Assembly (NCBI RefSeq): GCF_014633365.1
Contig: NC_068341.1
Coordinates: 6,200,001-6,264,000, forward strand
Direction: 5' to 3'
DNA: 64,000 nt
Source of the DNA: Diospyros lotus
Taxonomy: Eukaryota > Streptophyta > Magnoliopsida > Ericales > Ebenaceae
The translations under genes were made by a program, and so were the position numbers. The notes under the pieces were generated by a model. It was not told where the DNA came from and did not search any database. It saw only the letters and a list, made by a program, of their open reading frames with translations. This document shows, one piece after another, positions 40,266-52,858 of this stretch; the stretch's first letter is position 1, and each line of letters opens with the position of its first letter.

Positions 40266-43200
40266 ATGTCGCGGAAAGGACTGATGGAACAGGACTTGAG
40301 CAAGTTGGATGTTACAAAATTACATCCGCTCTCTCCTGAAGTTATTTCTCGCCAAGCAACAATAAATATTGGTATTTCTCTTTTTTTCTGAAATTTGTAA
40401 ACTGCTTTACCATATAAGAAGTCTGCATGGTGGTTGTTTTTGGGACTTGAATATCACGCACCTGCATTAGCATCTGGTTAGTGTACCAGAATAGGGCCTA
40501 ATGCTCAATGGAATACTTGAGTTTGAGGCTAAATTTTATTTGCAGGTACTATTGGTCATGTGGCTCATGGAAAGTCAACTGTTGTAAAAGCAATATCTGG
40601 TGTTCAGGTAAGTACTTTCTCTCTCTCACAGAACTTCTACTACACACAACTTCTACCACTCGGTAAGTGTACTACATCCCTTTTCAGAAATTTCTGGTGT
40701 ATGAGTTTTTATTTTTGAGCTTACTTGTTTTCAATTTGTCAAACTCAACATTTAACAGTTAGGTAGTCCTCTTGTTTATGGATGTGACATAACGATGGAG
40801 GGAAGTATTAGTGGAAATAATTTATATTTTAAATGCCACTTAGTTTTTAATTGGTTGTTTTGGTTAAAATTTCTCCAGGCTAAAACAGAAGTGGTTTCAT
40901 TGACAAATTATTTGTTGCTGATTGTGAGAAATGAGTTTCATTATTATACTGCTGGGATTATATTTTGCATTTCCATTCCATGACATTGTCCCTTAATTGA
41001 GCCCTACCTATTTCTAGGTGGTTAGATGCCTTCTGTTGGCTTGTCTGTTTATATGTGGAATATGTGAATGATGTAAGAATATCATATGATGGCCATAAAT
41101 GGAATCTTACAAAGTTGATAATCTTAATGTAAGGGGCTCTTCATGGAGGGGCGATTGCTGTATGTGCAGCTTCCTTGACTTTTCACACAAATATAATTTA
41201 GTTATTTTGATGTTCTCATATTGTTTTATTTTTGGCCATCTATTTAATTTTCATTTTGGTGACTGCTGTGCTTGTTAATCCCTGAGTTTTCAAGCAAGGG
41301 AGGTGCATTAACCAAGAAGTTGATGTGGCCAACTGATTTCCAAGTTTTTGGTTCAAATATTTATGTGATAATTTGAGGTATTTCCTTTATTCATTCACTT
41401 CCACAGACTGTTCGGTTTAAGAATGAGCTGGAGCGCAACATTACCATTAAGCTTGGATATGCTAATGCAAAGATATACAAATGTGAAGATGAAAGATGTC
41501 CTAGGCCCATGTGCTACAAGTATGTATCCCCGAATGCTGTGACTTTATTTCACTCTTGTCATTTCACTGGCAGCTAATATATTGGAGAACTCTTTTCAGG
41601 GCATATGGCAGCGGTAAAGAAGACAGCCCTATGTGTGATGTTCCTGGGTTTGAGAATTGCAGGATGAAATTGTTGAGACATGTATCATTTGTTGATTGCC
41701 CTGTAAGCTTTCTCATGCTGCTCTTGAAGGAATGTTGTTTATCTGCATCAAGCATATTGCTGTAGACATTCATAAATTTGTTTTTATATCTTCTCATTAG
41801 ATTGTTGTCAACTGAACAATGGTGGCATGCCTACTCTTTTGCATAGCATGCCAGCTATTTGTGTGCATGAATATTTTGTTTGTGTATGTTGGTCAAGCTA
41901 ATTATGACATTTGATGACATTGATTACCTATGAACATTTTTTTTTGTCTTTGAAGCTCTCAACTCAAATTTGAATTATTAGTTAAAGACAGTATAGTATT
42001 GGTTATTGTTGTGATGGATGTATAAGCTATTTATCTTTTTTTCCTCTTAGATCAACAGCACTACTTCAACAACGACAACAATTATCTGCCTTAATCTAAC
42101 TAGGTGGATCAACGGACTATATGATATTATATGCTTATTTCATATGTTGTCTGAGATGTTCTTGGATTGTAGAGGGTCATTTGAACACCTAATGATAGCT
42201 GAATTTTGTTAACATGGTCTGAGATGTTTTGTTTTGTTCAGGGTCATGATATTCTCATGGCTACAATGCTTAATGGGGCAGCAATCATGGATGGAGCTTT
42301 ACTTCTAATAGCTGCAAATGAAAGTTGTCCCCAACCTCAAACGTCAGAGCATTTGGCTGCCGTTGAAATAATGCGGCTCCAACATATAATAATTCTCCAA
42401 AACAAGGTTGACCTTATTCAGGAGAATGTGGCAATTAATCAGCATGAAGCAATTTCGAAGTTCATTCAGGTCAGTCTTTTTGATATATTTTTAAATTATC
42501 TTTCTGGGTGACTTACAGATATGATTTTTCTGGTATACCAACTGGCAATGGCATTAGATTACGTAGTGAAGAGTAGTACAAGGGAAGTGACTTTAATCTT
42601 ATCAATTGGATATATGGTTTATCATACCAAAATTTTTGCTTTCTTTAAGGATACTTATGGTATGAAAGAGTTTGAAATAATAATATTTTTTCTTTACTTT
42701 TATTTGATTGCAAATAGGAATGCTGAATCACAAACAAATATGCTACATCCATGTACAAAGGAATCAAGTTCAAGTCTCACTAAGTGGCTGTGAAAAAAAT
42801 ATACAGATATATTTTCTTATTACATTTGATTAATGGGGTGTTACTGATTTCTGCTAACCTATATTCCCGAACTCTTCTTTACCAGGGAACTGTTGCTGAT
42901 AGTGCACCAGTAATACCAGTTTCTGCACAACTGAAGTACAATATTGATGTTGTGTGTGAATACATTGTGAAAAAGATCCCCATTCCAGAAAGGAATTTTA
43001 TTTCACCTCCTAACATGATCGTAATCAGGTCCTTTGATGTCAATAAGCCTGGTTTTGAGGTTGATGAAATTAGAGGTGGTGTTGCTGGTGGAAGTATTCT
43101 GAAAGTATGTTTCTTCTTTTTCCTTTAAATTATATTTGTTCTTCTTTTCCATTAAAATCATAAATAAAAGTCCATTAATGACTGGTATATGTGCTATGTG

Positions 43201-44372
43201 TTGGTAAAAAGATGTTCATTCACTACGCAAAAAAAAAAAAAAAGATGCTCATTCTGTCAGCACAAGTTCCCTATCATGCGCTGCTTCCTCTTTTACTATT
43301 GTTATTTTTTTTTGGCTAGGCTTACAACCCTAATATTGCCTTATTTGCCATGTTTTATTTTTATAAGAATGTTCTTTCTGGATATCTCTACTGTAATTTT
43401 TTTTTCCTTAACAAAACAAGCTGCAGCATTTTATGAACACGCCATCTAGAATTAGGGATGTTGAATGATATTTGATATCAAGTGTATCATCATAACTTAT
43501 CTGATAAATCTATGTTGTACAGGGTGTTTTGAAGGTAAACCAATTTATTGAGGTCCGACCTGGGATTGTTGTTAAGGATGAGAATGGAAACATCAAATGC
43601 ACGCCAATATATTCTAGAATAGTTTCTTTGTATGCCGAGCAAAATGAGCTACAGTTTGCTGTACCTGGAGGTCTTATTGGGGTTGGCACTACAATGGACC
43701 CCACTTTGACTCGTGCTGATAGATTGGTTGGTCAGGTACTTGGTGAGGTTGGATCACTTCCTGAAGTCTTTGTTGAACTAGAGGTAAATAAATGATCCTT
43801 AAAAGTTCAATCTTTCACTTCCAGCACTAGCCAGAGATATAAAGAATGTCATAGATATTGATGCTGAACTTCTAACCTACCCCGAAAATCCCATTGTCAT
43901 CTTGCTTATTGTACCGCTAGATTTTAATTGCTTCAGAGATTATATTCAGTTTGCAAGTGCAAGCAGGGCATCTTCTCAGATTCTTCATTTTATTGCCATA
44001 TCATGGCCCTTGCTGTATCTGTGATATAATAAAGGATACCATCGCCTTTTGGCTGTGTTGACTTTGCAGGTTAACTTCTTCTTGTTGAGACGGCTTCTTG
44101 GGGTGAGGACAAAGGGAACAGAGAGGCAGGGGAAAGTCTCAAAGCTGGCAAAAGGCGAGATCCTAATGTTGAACATAGGTTCTATGTCTACAGGCGCCCG
44201 AGTAGTTGCTGTGAAGAATGATTTGGCAAAACTACAGCTTACATCTCCAGTTTGCACCAGCAAAGGCGAAAAAATAGCCCTAAGCAGGCGTGTCGAGAAG
44301 CACTGGCGTCTAATCGGTTGGGGGCAGATCCAGGCCGGTATCACGCTCGACGTCCCTCCTTGCCCCATTTGA
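40266..44372 (+). CDS. Eukaryotic translation initiation factor 2 subunit gamma
   Basis: Eight coding exons (40266-40371, 40546-40607, 41407-41519, 41600-41702, 42242-42469, 42886-43104, 43523-43783, 44070-44372) give 464 residues, the normal eIF2 gamma length. GTPase motifs are intact: G1 GHVAHGKST (39-47), G3 DCPGH (126-130), G4 NKVD (182-185). The Cys-rich insert [11 protein letters not shown] typical of eIF2 gamma is present, and the C-terminus has [17 protein letters not shown]. As the core of the eIF2 trimer it binds GTP and initiator Met-tRNA for delivery to the 40S subunit in the cytosol. A non-coding leader exon probably lies near 39490-39525. Confidence 0.95.
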
Positions 44373-44758
44373 GTGACGCTGCCATAGCCGTGAAAGAAGA
44401 ATTTGAAATTAAACTCAGAGAGAGAGAGGGAGAGAGAGTGTTGGGAAACAATGTGGGTGGGAAGAGAACTGATTGGTACAATTTTTGTGAGGTGGAGAAG
44501 AAAACAATGGTGCGGGCTTCGTTGTTTATTGATTTGTGATGATACTTTGTTTTGGGCTTCTAGCTTCTAAAATTTTGCAGTGTGGGTGCATGTAATTTGC
44601 TAGTGTTGTGTTGTTGGGAATGATTGATTGTGATTCATCTGTTTCGTCCGTGGAAATGCAAAGACCACGAATTTTGTCCTGGTGCTATTAGAGGTTTAAA
44701 CGTTCTTGTCGACAAATTTAGACAGATTTTTGTGTGCTTGGTTGGTGCGTGCAGGCGG

Positions 44759-44800
<42 letters not shown>

Positions 44801-44954
44801 CCTACTAACAATGTTGTTGTAATAGAAATACCATACCAAGATGATCATTTCTCGTAAAATAAAGTCAGTCTCTCTCTTGGCTGGAAGAGTATTATGTCAC
44901 GCACGCAGTTGATGATAAGTTCAAGTGCTTGCAAAATACGTAATGCTAAAGAAG
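44373..44954. other. eIF2 gamma 3' flank with (GA)n tract
   Basis: Probable 3' UTR. A (GA)n microsatellite runs over about 44763-44797. Short frames here are low-complexity. Confidence 0.5.
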
Positions 44955-45600
44955 AAAATTCTATTCATAGTCATCAAAATAGCTCTCTAAAACCACTCCT
45001 CAAAATTTATTGATATTTTTTAAAAATTTTATTTTACCCTCAACAATCTCATAGCCACACCCATCTTTTTCTCACACCCATCTTCTTCTCCCTCCTCGAA
45101 TATACATGAATATACACACAAACTGTTGTATATATGAGAGTATTTCAAAAGGTTGTAACTCTTGAAATTAAATTTCTCCAACAGTTAGAATATTTATTAG
45201 GGCCTAACAGCTATCAGTTTTATTTTTAAACACTAATAACTCCTATATTTATTTTCCTCAAACAGCTACCAGTTACAAAGGCCTTTATTATTCTCTCATT
45301 TAATAAAAAACTAGCTATTGGAAGATCTGATATTTGCCTATAAATACCTTCTTGTATTCCCTATTCTGCAGAGAACAAACTAAGCTTCTTCTCCTTGTTA
45401 TTTCTATCTTCTTTTTGTTGGGTTTAATATTTTTTTGTTGTTTCTGTATCCCTTCCTAAGAGAACGAACCCTTTGAATCCTGGGGGATACCCTACCATAG
45501 GGAAATATCCTAAAGGACAGTGTCCTCACGCCTCGGGTGTTTTAATTCTGTTCAAGTCTTTGTTCTATTCATTTTTCCTACAATCTTAAGGATATTATCA

Positions 45601-48547
45601 ATGGACGGTGACTCAATTTCCACTGTTGCTGCTGCTCCTAACGCCAATACTGTTGATACAACTATTGTTCATGCTGCTCCCAACGCTTATGTTGCTGTTA
45701 TAGTCCAACCAGCTGCTGTCCCCACAATTCCTTATGCCAAGCATTTTCCTGACATCTCTAAAATTGAAGTTTTTGGTGGTGAGAATTTTAAGAGATGGCA
45801 AGAAAGAATGTTTATAGTACTTGACATGCGTGGAGTTGCATGGGTTCTGTCCGAACCCAAAACTGATGCAAATGCTGAAGCGTGGATGTATGGAAATAAG
45901 GTTTGTCGTCACTCTATACTTAGTACTCTTTCTAATGAATTGTTTGATGTATATTGTGGCTATAAAGAAGCAAAAGAGATATGGGCCAATATGGTCACAA
46001 AATATACAGCCGAGGATGTTGGTAAGCAAAAGTTTGTGATTGGTAAATACTATCAATGGGAGATGGTGGACGACAAAAACATCAAAACTCAAATCAATGA
46101 ATACCACAAACTATTGGAATATTTGAAAGTAGAAAAAATCAATCTGCCAGAGGAATTCGTTGCTGGAATTTTGATCGAAAAATTGCCCAACACATAGAAT
46201 GACTACAAGCAACAACTCAAGCATAAGCAAAGGCAATTGTCCTTAGCCGACCTTATCACTCACATCATAATTGAAGATACAAATCGGAAAGAATTGCAAG
46301 CTGTCAAGGCAAAGGAAATGGCTTCCAAAGCAAATTTGGTGTAAGGTAATCCGCACCAAAAGAGGTATGATAACAACTTCAATAAATCAAATAATAATAA
46401 TAAGTCCTACGATTACAAGTCCAATGCAGTCAAACCCAAACCCAACAATTTTAAGAAAAAAATAAATTGTTTTGTATGTGGAAAACCTGGCCATCATGCA
46501 CCTCAATGCCGAAAAAGAGTGAGAAATGACAATCCTCCTAAACCCAAGGCAAACTTGGTTGAAGGAGAAGAAGAAGTTATTGTTGCGGTTGTTTCTCAAG
46601 TTAATATGGTGACCAATAACAAAGAATGGGTTGTAGACTCTGTTGCTACTAGGCATGTATGTGCTAGTAAAGAATCCTTTTCCACCTATAAACCTGTTGA
46701 GGATGGAGAAGAAGTGGTCTACCTTGGAGATTCAAGAACTGCAAATGTTCTTGGTAAAGGTGAAGTCCGTTTGAAGCTGACTTTGGGCAAAATACCGGCT
46801 TTGAGTGAAGTGCTACATGTCCCTAACATAAGGGCAAATTTGGTCTCTGTGGCTTTGTTGGGAAAGTTTGGGATTAAAGTGTCATTCGAATCTGACAAGA
46901 TTGTAATGACTAAAAATAATGTATTTGTGGACAAAGGATATTGTAACCAAGGACTCTTTGTACTCAATGTTTCTGAAATTATGAAGGCATCTTCTTCTGC
47001 TTATTTGCTTGACTTTGTTGTTTTATGGCATGTTAGATTAGGACATGTTAATTTGTCTTATCTCAAGAAAATGCATTCACTTGGTTTAATCTCTAGTTTT
47101 AATTCCTTATACATGAACAAATGTGAAATATGTGCTGAAGCTAAAAAACAAAGAAAACATGTGCATCTGTTAATAGAGAAACAAAGTTACTTAGTTTAAT
47201 TCACACAGATTTAGGAGATTTAAAACAAACAATGACTAGAGGTGGAAAAAAATATTATGGGACTTTTATTGATGATTTTTCAAGGTATACTAGAGTTTAT
47301 TTGCTTAGAAATAAAGATGAAGCTTTTAATATGCTTTTGTTATATAAAGCTGAAGTAGAAAATCAATTGAATAAGAAAATTAAAAGAGTTAGATCTGATA
47401 GAGGTGGTGAATATATTTTGATGAATGATTATTGTGAAAAGGAAGGAATAATTCATGAAGTTACTCCTCCTTACTCACCCAAGTCTAATGGGGTAGCAGA
47501 AAGAAAAAATAGAATATTAAAAGAAATGATAAATGCTATGTTAATAAGTTCTTCTGCTCCTGATAATTTGTGGGGGGGAAGCTATTTTATTTGCATGTAT
47601 GCTTGTTTTTAGTACTAGCATGGATGTGGTGCATAGTACTAAACATCTCTTAGTTTCTAAATTTGATATGAAAGACATGGGTGAAGCTAGTGTGATATTA
47701 GGTGTTAAAATCATAAGGAGAGACAATGGTATAATGTTAACTCAAGAACATTATGTTGAGAAACTTCTCAAGAAGTTTGGTCATTTTGATGTGACACTAG
47801 TGAGTGCTCCTTATGATGCTAACACTCAATTAAAGAAAAATCGAGGTGAAATTGTTGCTCAGCTTGAGTATGCTCAGATTATTGGGAGTCTGATGCATTT
47901 GATGAACTTCTCTCGACCTGACATAACATATGCTGTGTGTAGGTTGAGTAGATATACTCACAATCCCAATCATGAGCATTAGGCGGCAATAGTCCGAGTA
48001 ATGAAATATTTGAGAGGTACCATGAATTATGGTATTATGTATAGTGGATATCCTGCTGTATTGGAAGGATACAGTGATGCCAACTGGATTTCAGATTCAG
48101 ACGACACTAGATCCACTAGTGGCTATATCTTCGCTCTTGGTGGTGGTGTGGTGGCTTGGAAATCAGCCGAGCAAAATATAATAGCTAGATCCACCATGGA
48201 GACAAAATTTATAGCTTTGGAATCAGCAGTAAATGAGGCTGATTGGCTAAGGAATTTTTTAACAGAAATTCCTTTGGGGTATTAAACCAACACCCTCAAT
48301 ACCCATGCATTGTGATTGCCAAGCAGCAATAGCCATTGCAAAGAACAAATATTTCAATGGCAAAAATCGACACATTAGATTAAGACATGATGTGATAAAG
48401 CAGCTACTAAAGGATGGAATCATATCAATTGATTATGTGAAGTCAGAGATGAATTTGGTAGATCCTCTAACTAAACCACTTGGTAGAAAGATGATATCTG
48501 AAACATCGAGGGGAATGGGACTAATGCCGGTTGAGAAATCAAAATGA
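45601..48547 (+). pseudogene. Copia gag-pol remnant, internal RT deletion and stops
   Basis: Gag starts at 45601, with the zinc knuckle CFVCGKPGHHAPQC near 46471. The protease box reads DSVATRH where copia proteases normally have DSGA. Next come the GAG-pre-integrase HHCC region, the integrase core (SDRGGEY, PPYSPKSNGVAERKN), then the RT tail (SKFDMKDMG) and RNase H ([19 protein letters not shown]). Around 47600-47620 the end of integrase runs straight into the post-YVDD part of RT, so the RT palm is deleted. Stops near 46195, 46341, 47197, 47980 and 48283 break the frame. It cannot code for its own movement. Confidence 0.88.
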
Positions 48548-49189
48548 TGGTAACCCAACCTATGTGATTGGTGATCCCATAAATTAGGTTCATATGGGTA
48601 ATAACGAAGTCATTTGTGATTCTGTAGCACTACAAGATAAGTCATTTCCTATGATGTGAGAATAGTGATAATCTGCAATAATAGAGAGGATGAGTTAAAA
48701 GCTCTTAGTGAATTTCATATTCCTTATGGATAGTGTTCAGATTGCAGTGAACATTTGATGGAATCACTTATATGAGTATGGAGTGGGGCCGTTCCTATGA
48801 GATAATTCGCCAGATCTCTAGAGCACTCATGAATAACCAGGCGCGCGCATGGCCTATTGATTAGTGGTTAATTTTATAAAAATTTTGTTATAATTATACC
48901 ATTCTTTTGATCTTAAAAATAGTTTAAATTAGATATTAATATATATTTTATGGTTATATGCAAGTTTAAATTGAAAAATGAATGAAATGAAATTTTAAAG
49001 TAAAATTTAATAATAATAATAATAATAATATATAAAATTATATATAATACATATACATCATTATATGCATGCATGTAATATATATATATATATAATATAA
49101 TATAAAATATATATATGTGTCATGTGTAATACATATATATAATATATAATTTATTAATAACATTAAATTATTTTTATTTTTTTTTAGGC

Positions 49190-49370
49190 ATGAAGAATTC
49201 AAGCCCATGAAGACTTAAAGTCCATGAAGAATTCAAGTCCATGAAGAAATCAAACCCATGGAGAAATCAAGCCCATGAAGAATTCAAGTCCATGAAGAAA
49301 TCAAGCCCATGAAAAATTAAAGTCCATGAAGAATTCAAGCCCATGAAGAATTAAGGCCCAATTTGAGCAA
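49190..49370. repeat. Short tandem repeats inside the solo LTR (about 18-20 bp unit)
   Basis: Repeated variants of 'aattcaagcccatgaag' and 'aaatcaagtccatgaag', about eight units with small changes. Confidence 0.75.
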
Positions 49371-49899
49371 CCCATGGAAGATATTATTTGGAGAAGGCCC
49401 AAGGATTATTTTTAATCCTAATGAAGATTAAAAACCAATTTATAGAAATCTATTTTTATTTTTTATGTGAGAGCTTTATTAGGTGTGTTTTTTAGCTAAA
49501 ATCCATTTAACTATTAGGTGGATATTATAGCTAAAATCAATTTAACTTTATGAATGCTTTATTAGGTATGTATTTTAGCTAAAATCCATTTAATATTAGG
49601 TGTGTATTATAGTTAAAATCCATTTAACTTTAAGTGTGTGAGTGCCCATTAGATATAATTATGTCTAGTTGAATAATTGAAATTGTGTGGTTTGTATTGC
49701 ATCTTGTGGCCTATAAATAGATCACTTGATTGCATTTGTAAGTGTGATTATTATTCTTAAATCAAAGTTTAGTTGTTTCCTTATAATTCTCTCTTTGAGA
49801 ATTGTTCTTGTTCTTTCCCCTTTTCTTTAGTATTCTCTCTTGTGATCTTACTTCCTTCATTTCTTCTTTTAAATTCTTATGTCATTTATTATTACTTTA

Positions 49900-50115
49900 T
49901 TATTCACCGCCTAAATGACCGGTTAATTTGTGCCTTTAAATTTCTGCAATTTTAATTCTTGTCATTTAATTATTCACCGCCTAAATGGACGGTTAGTTTA
50001 TGCCTTTAAATTTCTTGTCATTTAAATTCTTGTTATTTAATTATCCACCGCCTAAATGGCCGGTTAGTTTATGCCTTTAAAATTTCTTGTCATTTAAATT
50101 CTGTTATTTAAATTA
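49900..50115. repeat. Tandem repeats inside the solo LTR (about 70-bp unit)
   Basis: Three near-copies of a unit containing 'caccgcctaaatggccggtt' followed by 'tgcctttaaatttct' and 'gtcatttaa'. Confidence 0.75.
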
Positions 50116-51657
50116 CGTCGTTTAAATTCATGTCAATTAACTTTTAAATGGAAATGAGTAGCTAAATCTAATCTTGGGTTAAGGCAAGGACAGTGTCCAA
50201 CGCCAATGATTCCCAAAGACAGCTGCGCTTTAAATAAGTAACATTAATTTTAATTTCAGTATGAGTGTATCTTAATTATTGAGAAATCACTAGGTTTGGA
50301 TTGGAGCGTAAGCTTAACTTAGAGCTTTCATGTCATGTATGAGAGTTACTAGAACTGGAAACGCTATCATACCCAAACCCGGATGATTAATTTAGTTGTT
50401 TTGTGTATTAATTGCAATTGAATTTATGGTGGTTGCTTAAATTAGAATCCCGCATATCATGTATGGGGATTGCTTAACCTAGAACTATCATCATCTCTAA
50501 TTGCATTTAATAACAAACCCTCATATCTGAAATTAAATTAATGTTGCTAATCTTTTATGCTAAAATTTGGGAATCAACAGGTTGTCACTGAAATTGTCTT
50601 AACTCAAGTACTATCTAATTTTATATTCTCACTTAAAGTATTTATTTCAATTACTGCCTTAATTTATTTCCTAGTATCTGTTGTTTAAAAAATCATAAAA
50701 AATCTTGTTGCCAATTTATCCAAATGCGTGTGTGCTTGTGTGACATTCTTTTTATTTTGCCATAAATAAATCTCTCAGTGGACGACCTGGACTCATTCAG
50801 AAAATATAAATTTAAATTTGGACTACAACTGCACTCGTACACTGACGAGTATAAACCTCTCACCTAAACAAAGAAAAAAATATAAATTTTTTATTGTGTT
50901 TTGTTTTGTGTTTTAATTGCATGGTGGGAGTGCAGTCACCTATTAGAGTAAAACTGCGTAAACAGCAAGAAATTGTGGGGGTGTAATGTGATTGGTGAGA
51001 TACCTAATTTACAATAAGAATCCTTGGTTCATAGAAGTTATAAAACTTCACCATTGGTCTTGTAAATTAAATCTCATACTTTCTAAAATCTGGTTCATAG
51101 TCCAAAAGACACCAGATTTGAGGCATTTACACTTGTATATTTGTAACCCAACAAAAACCTTTCTTAACCTCAATCTTTTGAAATATGTGGGGGATTGTTG
51201 TATATATGAGAGTATTTCAAAAGGTTGTAACTCTTGAAATTAAATTTCTCTAACAGCTAGAATATTTATTAGGGCCTAACAGTTATCAATTTTATTTTTA
51301 AACACTAATAACTCTTATATTTATTTTCCTCCAATAGCTACCAGTTACAAAGGCCTTTATTATTCTCTCATTTAATCAAAAACTAGCTATTGGAAGATCT
51401 GATATTTGTCTATAAATACCTTCTTATATTCTCTATTCTGCAGAGAACAAACTAAGCTTCTTCTCCTTGTTATTTCTATCTTCTCTTTGCTGGGTTTAAT
51501 ATTTTTTTGCTATTTCTGCATCCCTTCCCAAGAGGACGAACCCGTTGAATCCTGGGGGATACCCTACCATAGGGAAATATCCTTAAGGACAGTGTCCTCA
51601 CGCCTCGGGTGTTTTAATTCTGTTCAAGTCTCCGTTCTATTCATTTTTCCTACACAA

Positions 51658-51688
<31 letters not shown>

Positions 51689-52306
51689 AACATAGCTACG
51701 GCCATGGCAGTTGTCGCTGGGCACCATGACTGCGGCCATCTTTCGCGACTGATGGCGGCCACGATGCAGCCATCGTCGTCGAGGAACCCCCGAATCGCCA
51801 TGGCCGCCTCTTTCTATATATATATATATATGTATGTGTGTATATATTTATATATCTGTGTGTCTAATTGTATGTGTCTATGTATATGGGTTTGGGGGTT
51901 CCTCCTCCGACGATGCCATGGCCGCGACCATGGTGGCCTACGACAGTTGCCATGGCCGCAGCCACGTCTATATATATATATATATGTGTTTATATGTGTA
52001 TATATTCGGGGGGAGAGAGAGGGAAATGGATGTGAGAGAGAGAAATGGCGTGGCTGTGAGGTTGTTGAGGGTAAAATAAAATTTTTAAAAAATATTAGTG
52101 AATTTTGGCTTGAGTGATCGTGGAGAGCAATTTTGATGTCCGCCAATAGAATTTTGGATTGAAATATTGCAATTTCCTCCTTTTATCCATTTGTTTTCAA
52201 TTTTTGAGTAAAATGACTGATTAGTCACTCCGCTGCTGTTCGTGGGCCGACAAGTTTAGGCGACCCTCTGCAGATCATCCACCACGGGGCGACGCCCTAA
52301 TATGCA

Positions 52307-52370
52307 TATAAGCAGCATTCGCGACTCGCCTATTTGCACTTCGTTGTAACCCTAACCCTAACCCTAACCC
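52307..52370 (+). promoter_or_regulatory. TATA-like box and triple telo-box before the eL22 relic
   Basis: A tataagc at about 52307 precedes three and a half telomere-type units (taaccctaaccctaacccta, 52347-52370). Telo-boxes are typical of ribosomal-protein promoters, which fits the eL22 exon that follows at 52410. Confidence 0.6.
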
Positions 52371-52409
52371 CCAGCGGGCATAGCTTCTGTTTTTTTCCCT
52401 TGATTGCAG

Positions 52410-52672
52410 AATAACCGACGAGGATAAGTATCGTATCGGCGGCGCTGCGGATGCAGGCGGACCCGCGTTTGTCAAGAAGAATGAAGAGAAGTTGGTTGCT
52501 ATTGACCGTCCGATGTCGATGAAAAATAAGATAATGACCATCGCCTGACTGGAAAACTTCCTTCCTGAGGGCCAGGACCGCGGGGAAAATCCGGTGATGT
52601 CGGTCACTCTGTCACTATTTGTGGTGACAAGTCCAAAGTTACGGTCTCCTTCGACTGCTTCTTTTCCAAGCG
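52410..52672 (+). pseudogene. 60S ribosomal protein L22 (eL22) pseudogene, 5' exon only
   Basis: One frame reads KNKIMTIA-stop-LENFLPEG, matching eL22 'DKIMDIASLEKFLQE'. After a frame change the text is HSVTICGDKSKVTVSFDCFFSKR, matching 'DSVTVTRDKSKITV...FSKR' as I recall the family. The exon ends exactly at SKR followed by GTAAAC, a usual eL22 splice point. An in-frame TGA lies at 52546-52548, a frameshift follows, and no start codon in the right frame is seen (ATA-ACC where ATG might have been). The next exon (YLKYLTKK...) was not found downstream, so the copy is truncated. Confidence 0.72.
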
Positions 52673-52858
52673 GTAAACATCATTGCGCATTTTGATACTG
52701 CTGAAGATGCATGGTAGCTGTTGTCTTTCCGAACCTGCTGTTGAATTCAGATGAATATTCTGGCAGAATATAATATATGGTCATCTCCGACCTAAAATAA
52801 AATTTCTTTTCGAGATGTCTTAGTGTGTTCCACTGTCTTGCCTCTCTGAACTGAGAAA

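Larger units (their letters stand above)
48858..50938. mobile_element. 2.1-kb solo LTR nested in the copia element
   Basis: Starts TGATTAGTGG and ends GTGCAGTCA (TG...CA, with TGA/TCA ends), flanked by an exact 5-bp duplication cctat (48853-48857, 50939-50943). No coding region or second LTR is present. Length and style (ordered tandem repeats, segment 'gacgacctggactcattcag' near the end) suggest a Ty3/gypsy solo LTR; the superfamily is inferred. The copia 3' region resumes after it. Confidence 0.82.
45124..51654 (+). mobile_element. Copia LTR retrotransposon, complete ends, internally deleted, with nested solo LTR
   Basis: Both LTRs are 459 bp (45124-45582, 51196-51654), start TGTTGTATATATG and end TTTTTCCTACA, and are flanked by the exact 5-bp duplication caaac (45119-45123, 51655-51659). 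By eye they differ at about 22 positions with no indels, so the insertion is moderately old. A purine-rich tract (tgtgggggat) precedes the 3' LTR. The gene order gag, protease, integrase, RT/RNase H marks Ty1/copia. The standard TGGTATCAGAGC primer site is not seen after the 5' LTR. Confidence 0.92.
44955..52155. mobile_element. Inverted-repeat (MITE-like) element split by a copia insertion
   Basis: The left part (44955-45123) and right part (51655-52155) carry inverted arms of more than 100 bp: aaaattctatt, catcaaaatagctctc and attttattttaccctcaaca on the left recur as reverse complement on the right. Together they make an element of about 665 bp once the copia insertion is removed. The interior has GC-rich inverted 'catggccgc' blocks and (TA)n. 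No convincing target duplication was found, so the superfamily is open. Confidence 0.6.

Noticed and set aside
51704..52146. Frames of 81-137 codons with YIYIYM runs
   Set aside because: Low-complexity (TA)n and GC-rich inverted sequence inside the split MITE-like element.
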